A program made the position numbers and the translations under genes. Below are positions 1-7,630 of a DNA stretch of 10,969 nucleotides, piece by piece. Under the pieces are notes generated by a model that was not told the DNA's origin, did no database searches, and saw only the letters and a list, made by a program, of their open reading frames with translations. The stretch is from Planctomycetota bacterium. GTDB taxonomy: Bacteria > Planctomycetota > Phycisphaerae > Phycisphaerales > UBA1924. The stretch's first letter is position 1. The number at the start of each line of letters is the position of its first letter. The DNA lies in the NCBI GenBank assembly GCA_023412695.1, contig JAEYNG010000165.1, forward strand, positions 1-10,969, read 5' to 3'.

Positions 1-3000
1 CCCCCGCCCCTTGCTGGGCGTTCTGCCGGTACACCGGGTTCGAGTTCCGGTCATACCCGAACGCCAGCGACACGTGCTCGCGCCGGTTGGGCACGCCCGA
101 GGCCGTGTCGTACCCGCCCCCCACCCACATCTGCCGCTTCACCCGCCCGAACCGGTCAAAGCCCGGGTACACCGCCGCGGCCTGGCTCGTCGCACTCCCG
201 TACCGCCGACGCCCCGTCGAGTCGATCGTCCGGTCCAGCTGCACGTCCGCCAGGGCAAGGTCCACCAACGACGGCGTCCCAAGGCCGATGTAGCCGTACT
301 CGACCAGCGGGTTCGACGAAGAGCCGTCGACCAGGTCGAGCCCAACGATGCGCCCGACGGAGCTGTCGATCGCGTGCTCGCCGACGCCGGTGATCTCGTA
401 CAAGTAATCGAGGGCAGTCGACGTCGACGAGGTGAACGGCACCTCCGGGTACTGCATCTGCGCGACGCGGGCGCGGTTGCCGGCGCTGCCGCCGCCGGTG
501 CTGAACGCCTGAACGTCGTAGACGTACCCCACCGCGCGGGCATCCAGGCCGCTCGAACCGATCTCGCTGTCCACATCCTGCACGACGCTCGCGATCTGCC
601 AAAGGGGCGTATACGTGAACTTCACGTGGTCGAGCATGGCAGTGGGCGAACCACCAACAGATTGGACATGCTCCAAGCGGCCAAAGTCATCGTACATTGC
701 CAAAATTGCTCGCACCTCTTGGTCAATTTCGGCGCCCGGGCCCGAGGTGGCGAAGGACACAACATCAGACCCCACTCGCCCCAGCAGATCGCGTCCGTAC
801 GTGTGCATCGTGCCGTTCTGGTCCGTGATGCTCCGCGCCTCGCCGAGCCGGTTGTACGTGTGCGTGACGCGGTACTCGGCGCCCGAGCCGGGTTCACCGG
901 TCGACTCATCAGGGAAGCGGACCTCGCCAATCAACTCCTTCGAGTTGATCAATGACGACGCCCCGGTGCTGACGCCGAAGCGATACTCGGTGATCTGCGC
1001 GGCGTCGGGGTCAGAGCCTCCACCCGTGTAGGGCAAATGCGCCACCTGCCGCATAAACCAGTTGCCGGACAGGTTGAACAAGGCATATGACGTGACACGG
1101 TCCTCATCCGGAGAGGTCGGCATCGAAACGCGCCACCGATTGGCATACTCGTCCCAGTTGACGTCGTCCGCATCAACCGCTAGCGCGTTCTCGACAGTTG
1201 CGATCACCTGGTCGAGGTCGTCGTAGATCGTGCGGGTGATCCGCCCCATCGGGTTCTTCGAGTCCTTGACGCGGCCGCGGGCGTCGTAGGCGATCTCGGT
1301 CACCAACTGATTGCCGTAGTTGTACGGCACCCACGGATCGGCTGGCCAGAGAACTGGATCGGTCTCGCGCGGGTCAATCCCGTTCGAGAACGAGTCGTCG
1401 AGCGGGTCCGTGCCCGGCGCCTTGTTGGTGCCGAAGTCGATCCGCCGGATCATCCGGCCGACCGAGTCGTACATGATGCCGGCGTACGTCGCGACGCCGG
1501 TCGGCGAGCTGTCGGTTGCCAGCGGTCCTTGGGCAAGGCCCGCGCTGTGCGCCCGCACGATGTGCTCGACGAATGTCGGCGCGCCCCAGTCGTCGTCATA
1601 GGTGAAGTGCGATTCTTCGAGGACATGATCGTCCTCGATGCTGACGGCGTCATCCAGCGAACCGCTCAACCCGGGCCGGACATCGCCGTTCCGGTCGGTG
1701 GCGTACACCGACACTACGCGCCCGTGCGCGTCGTACTCCGCCTTGGTGCCCGGCGAATCCGGTCCCCACGATGCGACCGTGCGGCCGACCGGATCAAACC
1801 ACTTGTGCCACTCGAGGAAGCCGTCGCCGAGATCCTCCGGATTGACCGCGAGCCGCGCGCGGTACACAAGGCCGCGCTGGCTTCGGGAAAGCTCGATGTA
1901 CCGGCCGCGATCCGTGTCCTCGTCAACGCCCGAAGGCGGCGCACTCCCCTTGAAGACGGCCATCGCCATCACGCGGCCGAGATTGTCGTAGGCGTAGACG
2001 GGGTGCGGGGGGAGCGGGTTCTGCACCGAGACGAGCCGGTCGCGGCTGTCATAGGTGTACACGGTTGAGCGCGTGCCGTCGCTCGATTCGCCGGTATAGA
2101 CCTGCGCCCTGGTGACATTGCCGTTGCCCACGCCGGAGGTCGTCGTGCCGGCTGAGTCATAGAACATTTCGCCGATGAGCGCCAGGGTCCCGCCGGCAGC
2201 GCCCTGCCACTGCTTTGTCAGACGCCCGAGCACGTCGTGCTCGGACTTGACCTCTTCGCCGAGCGCCGTAATTGCGCCGTTCAACCTCCCGAGCTGGTCA
2301 TAGGAGAAGGTCTCCCGGTACGATCGGTCGCCAACAGGTCGCTGCAGTTCGCCGCGGACATCGTGCCACGCTTCGACCGAATCGATAAGCCCTGAAAGAA
2401 GAACAGTGGTGCGGCGCCGGCCGACCTCGAAGTCTTCGTCGATCAGGTTCAACAGGTCATCCGGATTCTCGGGGTCGAAGACGTACTCCCCGGCCGTCTC
2501 GGTTCCAGCAAGCACATATTGACGCACGGACAATGATGCCGCCTGTGCGCTCGACGACACGACCAGCGCAGGCCCGGCGTAGATGGTTGCGTCGACGCGC
2601 GGCGGGAAGTTCGTGTACGTCATGTACCGTACGCCCTGGCGCGGATCGTCGTCAGTAGATCGATCAATCAACCGGTACTCGTACACGTACTGCTCGGTCA
2701 CCGGACCCGCCGGGCCCGGCACCGTCGTCGATCGCACTCGGCCGAGCAGGTCCCGCGCGGTGGCGACTGCGATCGGAATCGGCGTATGAGTCGGCTCCGG
2801 CACCACGCCCTCGAGCCCGGACGGAACACCTGAATAGTCGGCATCGGAAGTCACGACCACCGGCTGACCGCTCGCGTCGTCGTACTCGACGTGCGTCAAC
2901 GCGCCGTTTGCCGCGGCGCGCCAGGCGATCCTGCCCCGCTCGTCGAACACGGTGTGTGTCGTGGCCTCCGCGTCGTCAACGCCGTTCTCCGAAGTCCGCT

Positions 3001-5053
3001 CGAGCTCGACAGTCCGGCGCACGGCTTTGACCGCGCTGCCGCCGAAACCGCCTCCCGAGTAGAACTCGTACTCGAAAGTTACGACCTCCTCGTCATGGGC
3101 GCTGCTAGTCGCTTGCGCGATCCGCTTGATCGAGGACGGCAGGTGCTTGCGCTCGTCCGCGCCTGGGCTGGACGGATAGGTGATCACCACCTGCGGCACT
3201 TCGATCCAGGCCGAACCGCTGTACTCGAGAACTCCCGTCTCGGTGACACGGTGGTCGCTCGTGTACTCAAAGTACCGAGCCAGGCCGGCCGTGTCGGATC
3301 CCGCGACCGCGGGTGCAACCGACGATGCCGCAGGGGTGTACGTCAGGCCGCTGCATGCGGCCGGAGAGAAGACCTTCCAGACTCGGTGGCTGCCGTCGTA
3401 CTCCGTTCGCGTGATCCACCGCCGCAGGACATTCCCCTCATCCGTCGGATCTCGTTCATCCGTCACGTCGAAGATCTGCCGGAATCCGTTGGTTCCGCTG
3501 AACTGGACGCTGTCGACCCATCGCGTCCGGTACAGTCCCCAGTCGTTTGCGGTGAAGATCCCCAGAACACGCTCATCGATGCGGGTGCTGCGCCCGGGCT
3601 GCGATGAGCCGTCGGTCCATGCTTCGCGCGAAAACTCCTGGCGGAGCGATTGGCTCGCGCCCGCGCACCCGCAGCTTGCCTGCAGGTACTGCCGCACGAC
3701 GCGCCCGCTGACAGCGTCGCCCGATTCCTCCTCATAAGAGACAAGCTTGGCGGCGAGCTCGCTTACGGTGACTCGTGTGCCAGAGTCGTTGAACGCGACC
3801 GAATCGTCGCGCAAAAGCATGAGGCGGTAGGCCGCGTCACGCACGGTGTAGGACTTGCCGGCGATGAGAGCCGCCGAGTTGGCGCCGTTGTACAGCTTCT
3901 CTGCGTAGTACTCGATCTGCGGGGCGCGGATAACTGCCTTCAACGTATGGTCCAGCCCGACCAGCTGCGCACCCGGATCGGCTTGAACCGGCGCGACGAC
4001 GCCCGCCGTGTGGTACCGATACTGTGTCACCGAGGCAACGTGAGGGAAACCAGGACCGAGCGGCCGGTCGTTCCCGTCGCTCGGCATCGAATCGACACGA
4101 GAGTACTTCACCACTTGGACCAGATCGCCCGAGCTGCCAACGTCGGTCGAGAGCAGGTCCTGATCATGCTTGTAGCTGTAGTCGAGCCGGTGGGTCTCGA
4201 CGGGTTCGCGCTCCTCGCCAGCGCCGACAAACCGGTAGACCGACACGCGTGCGACTTTGCCTTGCAGGGGATGGATCGCATCGAGCTCAACGCCCAGGAA
4301 ATAGCCGAACTCCACGAGCGCCTCGGCGTTGTCCTCGTTCGTCCCGTTGAGGTAGATCCGGAAGAGCCGCGGAACGAGCGCGCTCGAGTTGTCAAAGGCG
4401 CGGTACTCATACGTCCAGGTGTTCCCGTACTCGTCCTTTTCGAGCTTGATCAAGCCCCTGCGGTAGTCGGTTGCGCCGGCGAAGAACTGGGTCTCGCCCT
4501 GACCGGGTGAGATCAGGCGGTAGTACGGCACAAGGCCCGACACGTACACCGCCCGCTCATCGCTCGGGCCGGGCACAAGCCAGTCCCCGGAACCGCTGTC
4601 GTACACGAACCGAGTGGCGGCGTTCGAGCGGTAACCGAAGTAGATCAGTCTCTCCGGATCTCCCCCGCCGGCTGCACGGTAGTGGAGTTGGCGAAACAAC
4701 GGCGACGACCAGCCCTTCCCGAAGATAGATGGCCCATTCAGGTCCCAAGGGTTCGTGCTATAGGTGCGGACCAACGAAAAGTCCCGTCCCGTAAGCGAGA
4801 CCGTTATGTCGGACTCAACCTCGAGCTTGTATCCATTGACCAGGTCAACCGGATCCCCAGAGATAGGAGAACCTCCACTAGATCCACACCCACTGATTGA
4901 TTGCGTGGCGGCCGACTCCCCGCCACCTGCCCAGTAGATAGTCTTGTCCTTAGGCGCAGCTGGAGGAACTGGAGCCTTGAACACTCCGCCCGGATGATAC
5001 AGGTAAGATTGATCGACCGCCTCGCCTGGAGCCGGAAACTGATGCCAGGGCAT
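1..5053 (-). CDS. Giant RHS/YD-repeat protein, C-terminus beyond window edge
   Basis: A minus-strand frame stays open from 5320 to base 1 without a stop. From the ATG at 5053 it gives 1684 residues before it runs off the edge. Residues 66-105 read GDPVDLVNGYKLEVESDI and then SLVRTYSTNPWD, the DUF6531-like entry motif that opens RHS cores. YD repeats follow throughout, for example YDQLGRL near residue 918, then YDSRDRLV, YDNLGRVMA, YDARGRVKD, YDDFGRLEH, and YDRNSNPVYR near 1667. RHS proteins form a large beta-cocoon shell, are usually secreted or surface-located, and often enclose a variable C-terminal toxin; that end is not visible here. The 65 residues before the RHS entry are Gly/Pro/Ser-rich and show no signal peptide. 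The start is uncertain: the ATG has only a weak GGGGA upstream, GTG at 4984 is an alternative, and the frame runs on antisense to the TPR stub. The natural 5' end may be missing. Confidence 0.93.
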   Translation of the reverse strand, partial: MPWHQFPAPGEAVDQSYLYHPGGVFKAPVPPAAPKDKTIYWAGGGESAATQSISGCGSSGGSPISGDPVDLVNGYKLEVESDITVSLTGRDFSLVRTYSTNPWDLNGPSIFGKGWSSPLFRQLHYRAAGGGDPERLIYFGYRSNAATRFVYDSGSGDWLVPGPSDERAVYVSGLVPYYRLISPGQGETQFFAGATDYRRGLIKLEKDEYGNTWTYEYRAFDNSSALVPRLFRIYLNGTNEDNAEALVEFGYFLGVELDAIHPLQGKVARVSVYRFVGAGEEREPVETHRLDYSYKHDQDLLSTDVGSSGDLVQVVKYSRVDSMPSDGNDRPLGPGFPHVASVTQYRYHTAGVVAPVQADPGAQLVGLDHTLKAVIRAPQIEYYAEKLYNGANSAALIAGKSYTVRDAAYRLMLLRDDSVAFNDSGTRVTVSELAAKLVSYEEESGDAVSGRVVRQYLQASCGCAGASQSLRQEFSREAWTDGSSQPGRSTRIDERVLGIFTANDWGLYRTRWVDSVQFSGTNGFRQIFDVTDERDPTDEGNVLRRWITRTEYDGSHRVWKVFSPAACSGLTYTPAASSVAPAVAGSDTAGLARYFEYTSDHRVTETGVLEYSGSAWIEVPQVVITYPSSPGADERKHLPSSIKRIAQATSSAHDEEVVTFEYEFYSGGGFGGSAVKAVRRTVELERTSENGVDDAEATTHTVFDERGRIAWRAAANGALTHVEYDDASGQPVVVTSDADYSGVPSGLEGVVPEPTHTPIPIAVATARDLLGRVRSTTVPGPAGPVTEQYVYEYRLIDRSTDDDPRQGVRYMTYTNFPPRVDATIYAGPALVVSSSAQAASLSVRQYVLAGTETAGEYVFDPENPDDLLNLIDEDFEVGRRRTTVLLSGLIDSVEAWHDVRGELQRPVGDRSYRETFSYDQLGRLNGAITALGEEVKSEHDVLGRLTKQWQGAAGGTLALIGEMFYDSAGTTTSGVGNGNVTRAQVYTGESSDGTRSTVYTYDSRDRLVSVQNPLPPHPVYAYDNLGRVMAMAVFKGSAPPSGVDEDTDRGRYIELSRSQRGLVYRARLAVNPEDLGDGFLEWHKWFDPVGRTVASWGPDSPGTKAEYDAHGRVVSVYATDRNGDVRPGLSGSLDDAVSIEDDHVLEESHFTYDDDWGAPTFVEHIVRAHSAGLAQGPLATDSSPTGVATYAGIMYDSVGRMIRRIDFGTNKAPGTDPLDDSFSNGIDPRETDPVLWPADPWVPYNYGNQLVTEIAYDARGRVKDSKNPMGRITRTIYDDLDQVIATVENALAVDADDVNWDEYANRWRVSMPTSPDEDRVTSYALFNLSGNWFMRQVAHLPYTGGGSDPDAAQITEYRFGVSTGASSLINSKELIGEVRFPDESTGEPGSGAEYRVTHTYNRLGEARSITDQNGTMHTYGRDLLGRVGSDVVSFATSGPGAEIDQEVRAILAMYDDFGRLEHVQSVGGSPTAMLDHVKFTYTPLWQIASVVQDVDSEIGSSGLDARAVGYVYDVQAFSTGGGSAGNRARVAQMQYPEVPFTSSTSTALDYLYEITGVGEHAIDSSVGRIVGLDLVDGSSSNPLVEYGYIGLGTPSLVDLALADVQLDRTIDSTGRRRYGSATSQAAAVYPGFDRFGRVKRQMWVGGGYDTASGVPNRREHVSLAFGYDRNSNPVYRQNAQQGAG

Positions 5054-5305
5054 CCTGATCCCCGCATCACCCTCGCCCTCACGCTCGAACGCGCCGGTCG
5101 CGTCGACGATGCGCTCCGCAACTACGCGTCCGCGCTCGAGGTCTACCCCGACCATATCGCCGCGCTCCAAGGCCTCGTCCGCCTGCAGGTCAAGCACAAC
5201 CGCCGCGACGACAAGACCGGCGCCCGCCTCCGCGAGATCGCCCTCCGCGGCGAAACGCCACGCTGGCGTGAGTGGGCGCAGCGACAGGGGGCCACAACGC
5301 CGTAA
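5042..5305 (+). pseudogene. C-terminal stub of a TPR protein
   Basis: The plus frame reads PDPRITLALTLERAGRVDDA, then LRNYASALEVYPDHIAALQG and a basic stretch. It ends LREIALRGETPRWREWAQRQ and closes at TAA 5303-5305. The AGR..DAL..Y..ALE.YP.H..AL pattern is a tetratricopeptide repeat, which mediates protein-protein contacts. The ALRGET..WREWA ending resembles tails of planctomycete TPR proteins as I remember them. Only about one and a half repeats remain. Sequence upstream of about 5040 in the same frame is antisense to the RHS gene and does not look like TPR. This is therefore most likely the 3' remnant of a longer gene cut off at the junction. The ATG at 5042 has no convincing ribosome binding site, so expression as an 87-residue protein is possible but unlikely. 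Confidence 0.6.
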
Positions 5306-5363
5306 GGAGGGGTGGGTCCGCTACCAGTTTCGAGCAGATGGCAGCGGACACGATCGTCGGCGT

Positions 5364-5531
5364 CAATTCACAAAGGAATGTGTCCGAGCTTTACCGCCGG
5401 ACTTCCACTCCCGCAGCAGCCTGCAGGCGGGTTTTGCAGGGAAGACGGACTACAGCGCTCTGCGCTGGGTTTCGACACGCGGGGAGAAGGGCCCGTGGAG
5501 CAAGGTGGCTGCCGCAACCGTCGCCGCCTAG
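5364..5531 (+). pseudogene. Decayed 3' tail of an unidentified protein
   Basis: After the TPR stub one frame reads QFTKECVRA, then degenerate residues, then AGKTDYSALRWVSTRGEKGP and WSKVAAATVAA, with a stop at TAG 5529-5531. The pattern AGKT.Y..LRWV..RGE.GPWS resembles the conserved end of a domain I remember from planctomycete hypothetical proteins, where QFTK precedes it by about 20 residues. That spacing is preserved here, but the residues between are scrambled and there is no start codon or ribosome binding site. I read it as a gene relic. The family assignment is from memory and weak. The remainder of 5306-5600 shows nothing else I can identify. Confidence 0.35.
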
Positions 5532-5568
5532 AGCGGCTTCAGCCCAGATCCAGCGCGTGTACTCCGCA

Positions 5569-5591
5569 GGTTTGGTTGCGCCATTGCTGAA
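5569..5591 (+). repeat. Direct-repeat-like motif, left of the IS block
   Basis: TTTGG, seven bases, then ATTGCTGAA. The same pattern with eight intervening bases occurs in the same orientation at 9362-9385, beyond the right end of the IS630 remnant. The two copies bracket the IS block. It may be a relic of a longer flanking repeat or chance similarity. Confidence 0.25.
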
Positions 5592-5610
5592 GTTGGTGTA
5601 GCTTCCTCTA

Positions 5611-5628
5611 GGCACACGGGGATGTGCC
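5611..5628 (+). other. Hairpin upstream of the IS630 transposase start
   Basis: GGCACA (5611-5616) and TGTGCC (5623-5628) form a perfect 6-bp inverted repeat around the loop CGGGGA. It precedes the GAGGAG ribosome binding site and the ATG at 5643. It could be an end-proximal structure of the IS or limit transposase translation. A similar but stronger hairpin lies at 9261-9280. Confidence 0.4.
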
Positions 5629-5642
5629 GGAGAGGAGCCGGG

Positions 5643-5970
5643 ATGGCGTCGCCGTATTCACAGGATTTGAGGGATCGGGTGCTGGCCGCGTACGACCGCG
5701 GCATGCCGACCAAGAAGATCGCCGAGACGTTCGCCGTAAGCCCCGCGTGGGCACGGGGGATCAAGCAGCGTCGCCGCGAGACGGGGGAGACCGGCCCGCG
5801 TCCGATGGGCGGGGCCACGGTCATCAAGATCGATCGGGCGAGGCTGGCCGAACTGGTGCGTGATCAACCCGACGCGACGCTCAGGGAGCTGCGCGATCGC
5901 CTTGGCATCGTGTGCGCCGAGCCGGCGATCTCGATGGCGATCAAGGAGCTGGGTTCTCCTTCAACAAAAG
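5643..5970 (+). pseudogene. IS630-family transposase, 5' part (HTH domain)
   Basis: Starting at the ATG at 5643, preceded by GAGGAG at suitable spacing, the frame reads MASPYSQDLRDRVLAAYDRG, then MPTKKIAETFAVSPAWARGI and an RRRETGETGPRP linker. This is the N-terminal helix-turn-helix that binds the element ends in IS630 transposases. A second winged-helix-like segment follows, ending SMAIKELG then SPSTK. At about 5970 the match to IS630 stops, exactly where the left end of the IS1595-type element begins. Reading continues into the inserted DNA and stops at TGA 6021-6023, giving a hybrid tail without meaning. The intact protein would be about 340-350 residues, and no catalytic residue lies in this part. 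Confidence 0.85.
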
Positions 5971-5971
5971 C

Positions 5972-5994
5972 GGAATTATGCACTTTACAACACA
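5972..5994 (+). repeat. Left terminal inverted repeat of the IS1595-type element
   Basis: The sequence is GGAATTATGCACTTTACAACACA, and its reverse complement recurs at 8846-8868 with a single T/C difference. It is AT-rich compared with the surroundings, and IS630 homology ends immediately before it. Confidence 0.9.
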
Positions 5995-6000
5995 AAAATC

Positions 6001-6029
6001 TTGACGAGGAATTGGCCATGTGATACCTT
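6001..6029 (+). promoter_or_regulatory. Candidate transposase promoter at the element's left end
   Basis: TTGACG at 6001-6006 matches the sigma-70 -35 box at five of six positions. After 17 bases comes TACCTT at 6024-6029, a poor -10 box. The overlapping TGTGATAC at 6018-6025 could act as an extended -10. The ATG at 6036 follows within 15 bases and no Shine-Dalgarno sequence fits between, so a leaderless or nearly leaderless transcript is likely if this promoter is used. Confidence 0.4.
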
Positions 6030-6035
6030 TGGGTC

Positions 6036-6971
6036 ATGGACACCGGCAACGCTCAACAGCGGACACAGAAGGGGCAGAACCTCCAGAACTTGACCGAGGA
6101 TGAAGCGAGGGCGCACTTTGAGCGTCTTCGCTGGCCGAATGGTCCAGTCTGCTCACACTGCGGGTCGATCAATGTGTACCGGCGGGATGGGGCGACCGGA
6201 AGACCCGGCTTGCTTGAGTGCCGAGACTGCGACCGATCCTTCACGGTGACCGTCGGCACCGTCATGGAGGACTCGCACCTCCCGCTCGCCACCTGGGTCC
6301 GCACGTTCCACCTCATCACCTGCAGCAAGAAGGGCATCAGCGCCCTTCAACTCCAGCGCAACCTTGGCCTTGGGTCGTACCGAACGGCGTGGCACTTGGC
6401 CCATCGGATTCGGGAGGCCATGCGATGCGAGCCGGTGGCCAACTTGCTACGGGGGTCGGTTCAATGCGATGAGACCTTCGTCAACGGAAAGCGCCGCAAA
6501 GGGACCGGGAAACACAAGCGTGGGCGCGGCACCTCCAATGCCCCGGTAGTGGCGCTTGTCGAGACCGGGGGCCGCGTACGCTCCGCCCCCGTTCAACGGG
6601 TCAACGCGGACACGCTCCGGGAAGCCATGCAGAACTACATACACCCCTCCGCCCAGATCGTCACCGACGAACTGGCGTCGTATCCGAAGGCAGCCAAGGG
6701 GTTCGCCGGTCACGAGCGGGTGAACCACAGTTTCGGCCAGTATGTAAACCGGAAGGGGTACCACACGAACACCGCCGAGTCGTATTTCGCCTTGCTCAAG
6801 CGTGGGGTGTATGGCACATTCCACCATGTCAGCAAGAAGCATCTCGGCCGGTACTGCGACGAGTTCAGTTTCCGGTGGAACGGGCGTGGGATGAGCGACC
6901 GTGAGCGCTGCGATCTGGCCATTCGTGGCATAGAGGGCAAGCGGCTCATGAATCGGGAGCGTGCGGGATGA
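6036..6971 (+). CDS. IS1595-family transposase (ISXO2-like DDE)
   Basis: This 311-residue protein has the normal length for the family. Residues 17-90 form the N-terminal zinc ribbon region, with CSHC at 39-42 and CRDC at 62-65 as the zinc ligands, followed by FTVTVGTVMEDSHLPLATWV. The DDE catalytic residues are visible: D145 in VQCDETFVNG, D211 in IVTDELASYP, and E248 in HTNTAESYFALLKRG, the ISXO2-type third motif. The C-terminal FHHVSKKHLGRYCDEFSFRW is also typical. It should cut and rejoin the element ends at 5972-5994 and 8846-8868. All key residues are present, so it may still be active. Its stop codon overlaps the start of the next gene (ATGA). There is no obvious ribosome binding site upstream. 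Confidence 0.95.
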   Translation: MDTGNAQQRTQKGQNLQNLTEDEARAHFERLRWPNGPVCSHCGSINVYRRDGATGRPGLLECRDCDRSFTVTVGTVMEDSHLPLATWVRTFHLITCSKKGISALQLQRNLGLGSYRTAWHLAHRIREAMRCEPVANLLRGSVQCDETFVNGKRRKGTGKHKRGRGTSNAPVVALVETGGRVRSAPVQRVNADTLREAMQNYIHPSAQIVTDELASYPKAAKGFAGHERVNHSFGQYVNRKGYHTNTAESYFALLKRGVYGTFHHVSKKHLGRYCDEFSFRWNGRGMSDRERCDLAIRGIEGKRLMNRERAG

Positions 6972-7630
6972 GTCAACTCTTGTGCGACGCGGACATTCGG
7001 ACCTATTTGCACCAGCACGTCCGTCTGGCGCATCCTGGAGACTCCGCCTTGTTCCTTGACGAGTTCCCGCTGTATGGGGGTGACGTGCGCGCCGATCTGG
7101 TCGTGGTGAACGGCCGCCTTCACGGGTACGAGATCAAGAGCGCCCGGGATACTCTCGACCGTCTACCGCGGCAGGTTCAGGCCTATGGGGCAGTATTCGA
7201 TCGCGCGTCGATCGTGGTGTCTGAGTGCCACCTCGATAGCGCCCGTAGGTTAGTGCCGGCCTGGTGGGAAGTCCTAGTGGCCCAGTGCGTCGGCGGAGGC
7301 GTGTGCTTCAAGTTCGATCGACGCGGGCGAGCCAATCCAGACCGAGAGGCGCTGGCGCTGACGGCTCTGCTCTGGCGAGCGGAGGCGTACGCGATTCTCC
7401 AGTCGCTGGGCCTCGATGCGGGTATGCGGTCAGCCAGCATGTCCGAGATGATGGACAAGCTCGCCGAGCACGTGAAGGTACAGAAGCTCGGCGAGCTTGT
7501 CCGTCATAAGTTGCGGGCTAGGGGAGATTGGCTATCTGCTGCACGACGTAAGCGAGATGGTGAGACGTGCCAACAGCCCGCCAATCGGTACCGTTACCGA
7601 CGCAATCGCCGTTCGCGCACTTTGCAATGA
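6968..7630 (+). CDS. sce7726-family protein, PD-(D/E)XK nuclease-like
   Basis: The N-terminal half carries a PD-(D/E)XK signature: E32 in LDEFPLYGG, D43 in RADLVVVNGRLHGYEIKSAR with E55 and K57 of the E-x-K pair, then DTLDRLPRQVQAYGAVFDR with a downstream Gln/Tyr. LLWRAEAYAILQSLGL (residues 134-149) fits the conserved C-terminal helix of sce7726 proteins. The family is named after a Sorangium locus next to sce7725, and the two usually occur as neighbours; a DNA-cleaving defence role is suspected but not something I can show. The ATG at 6968 overlaps the transposase stop (ATGA) and has GGGAG eight bases upstream, so it is probably translationally coupled. Residues beyond about 183 are antisense to the beta-family gene and very basic, so the functional protein may end near there. 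Confidence 0.8.
   Translation: MSQLLCDADIRTYLHQHVRLAHPGDSALFLDEFPLYGGDVRADLVVVNGRLHGYEIKSARDTLDRLPRQVQAYGAVFDRASIVVSECHLDSARRLVPAWWEVLVAQCVGGGVCFKFDRRGRANPDREALALTALLWRAEAYAILQSLGLDAGMRSASMSEMMDKLAEHVKVQKLGELVRHKLRARGDWLSAARRKRDGETCQQPANRYRYRRNRRSRTLQ

Noticed and set aside
11..955. 314-codon plus-strand open frame, and similar long ones at 1529-2068, 2891-3607 and 3650-4510
   Set aside because: They are antisense to the RHS gene in the phase that mirrors its codons. In GC-rich DNA the reverse of such a gene rarely contains stops. The products are Arg/Val/Pro-rich and show no domains.
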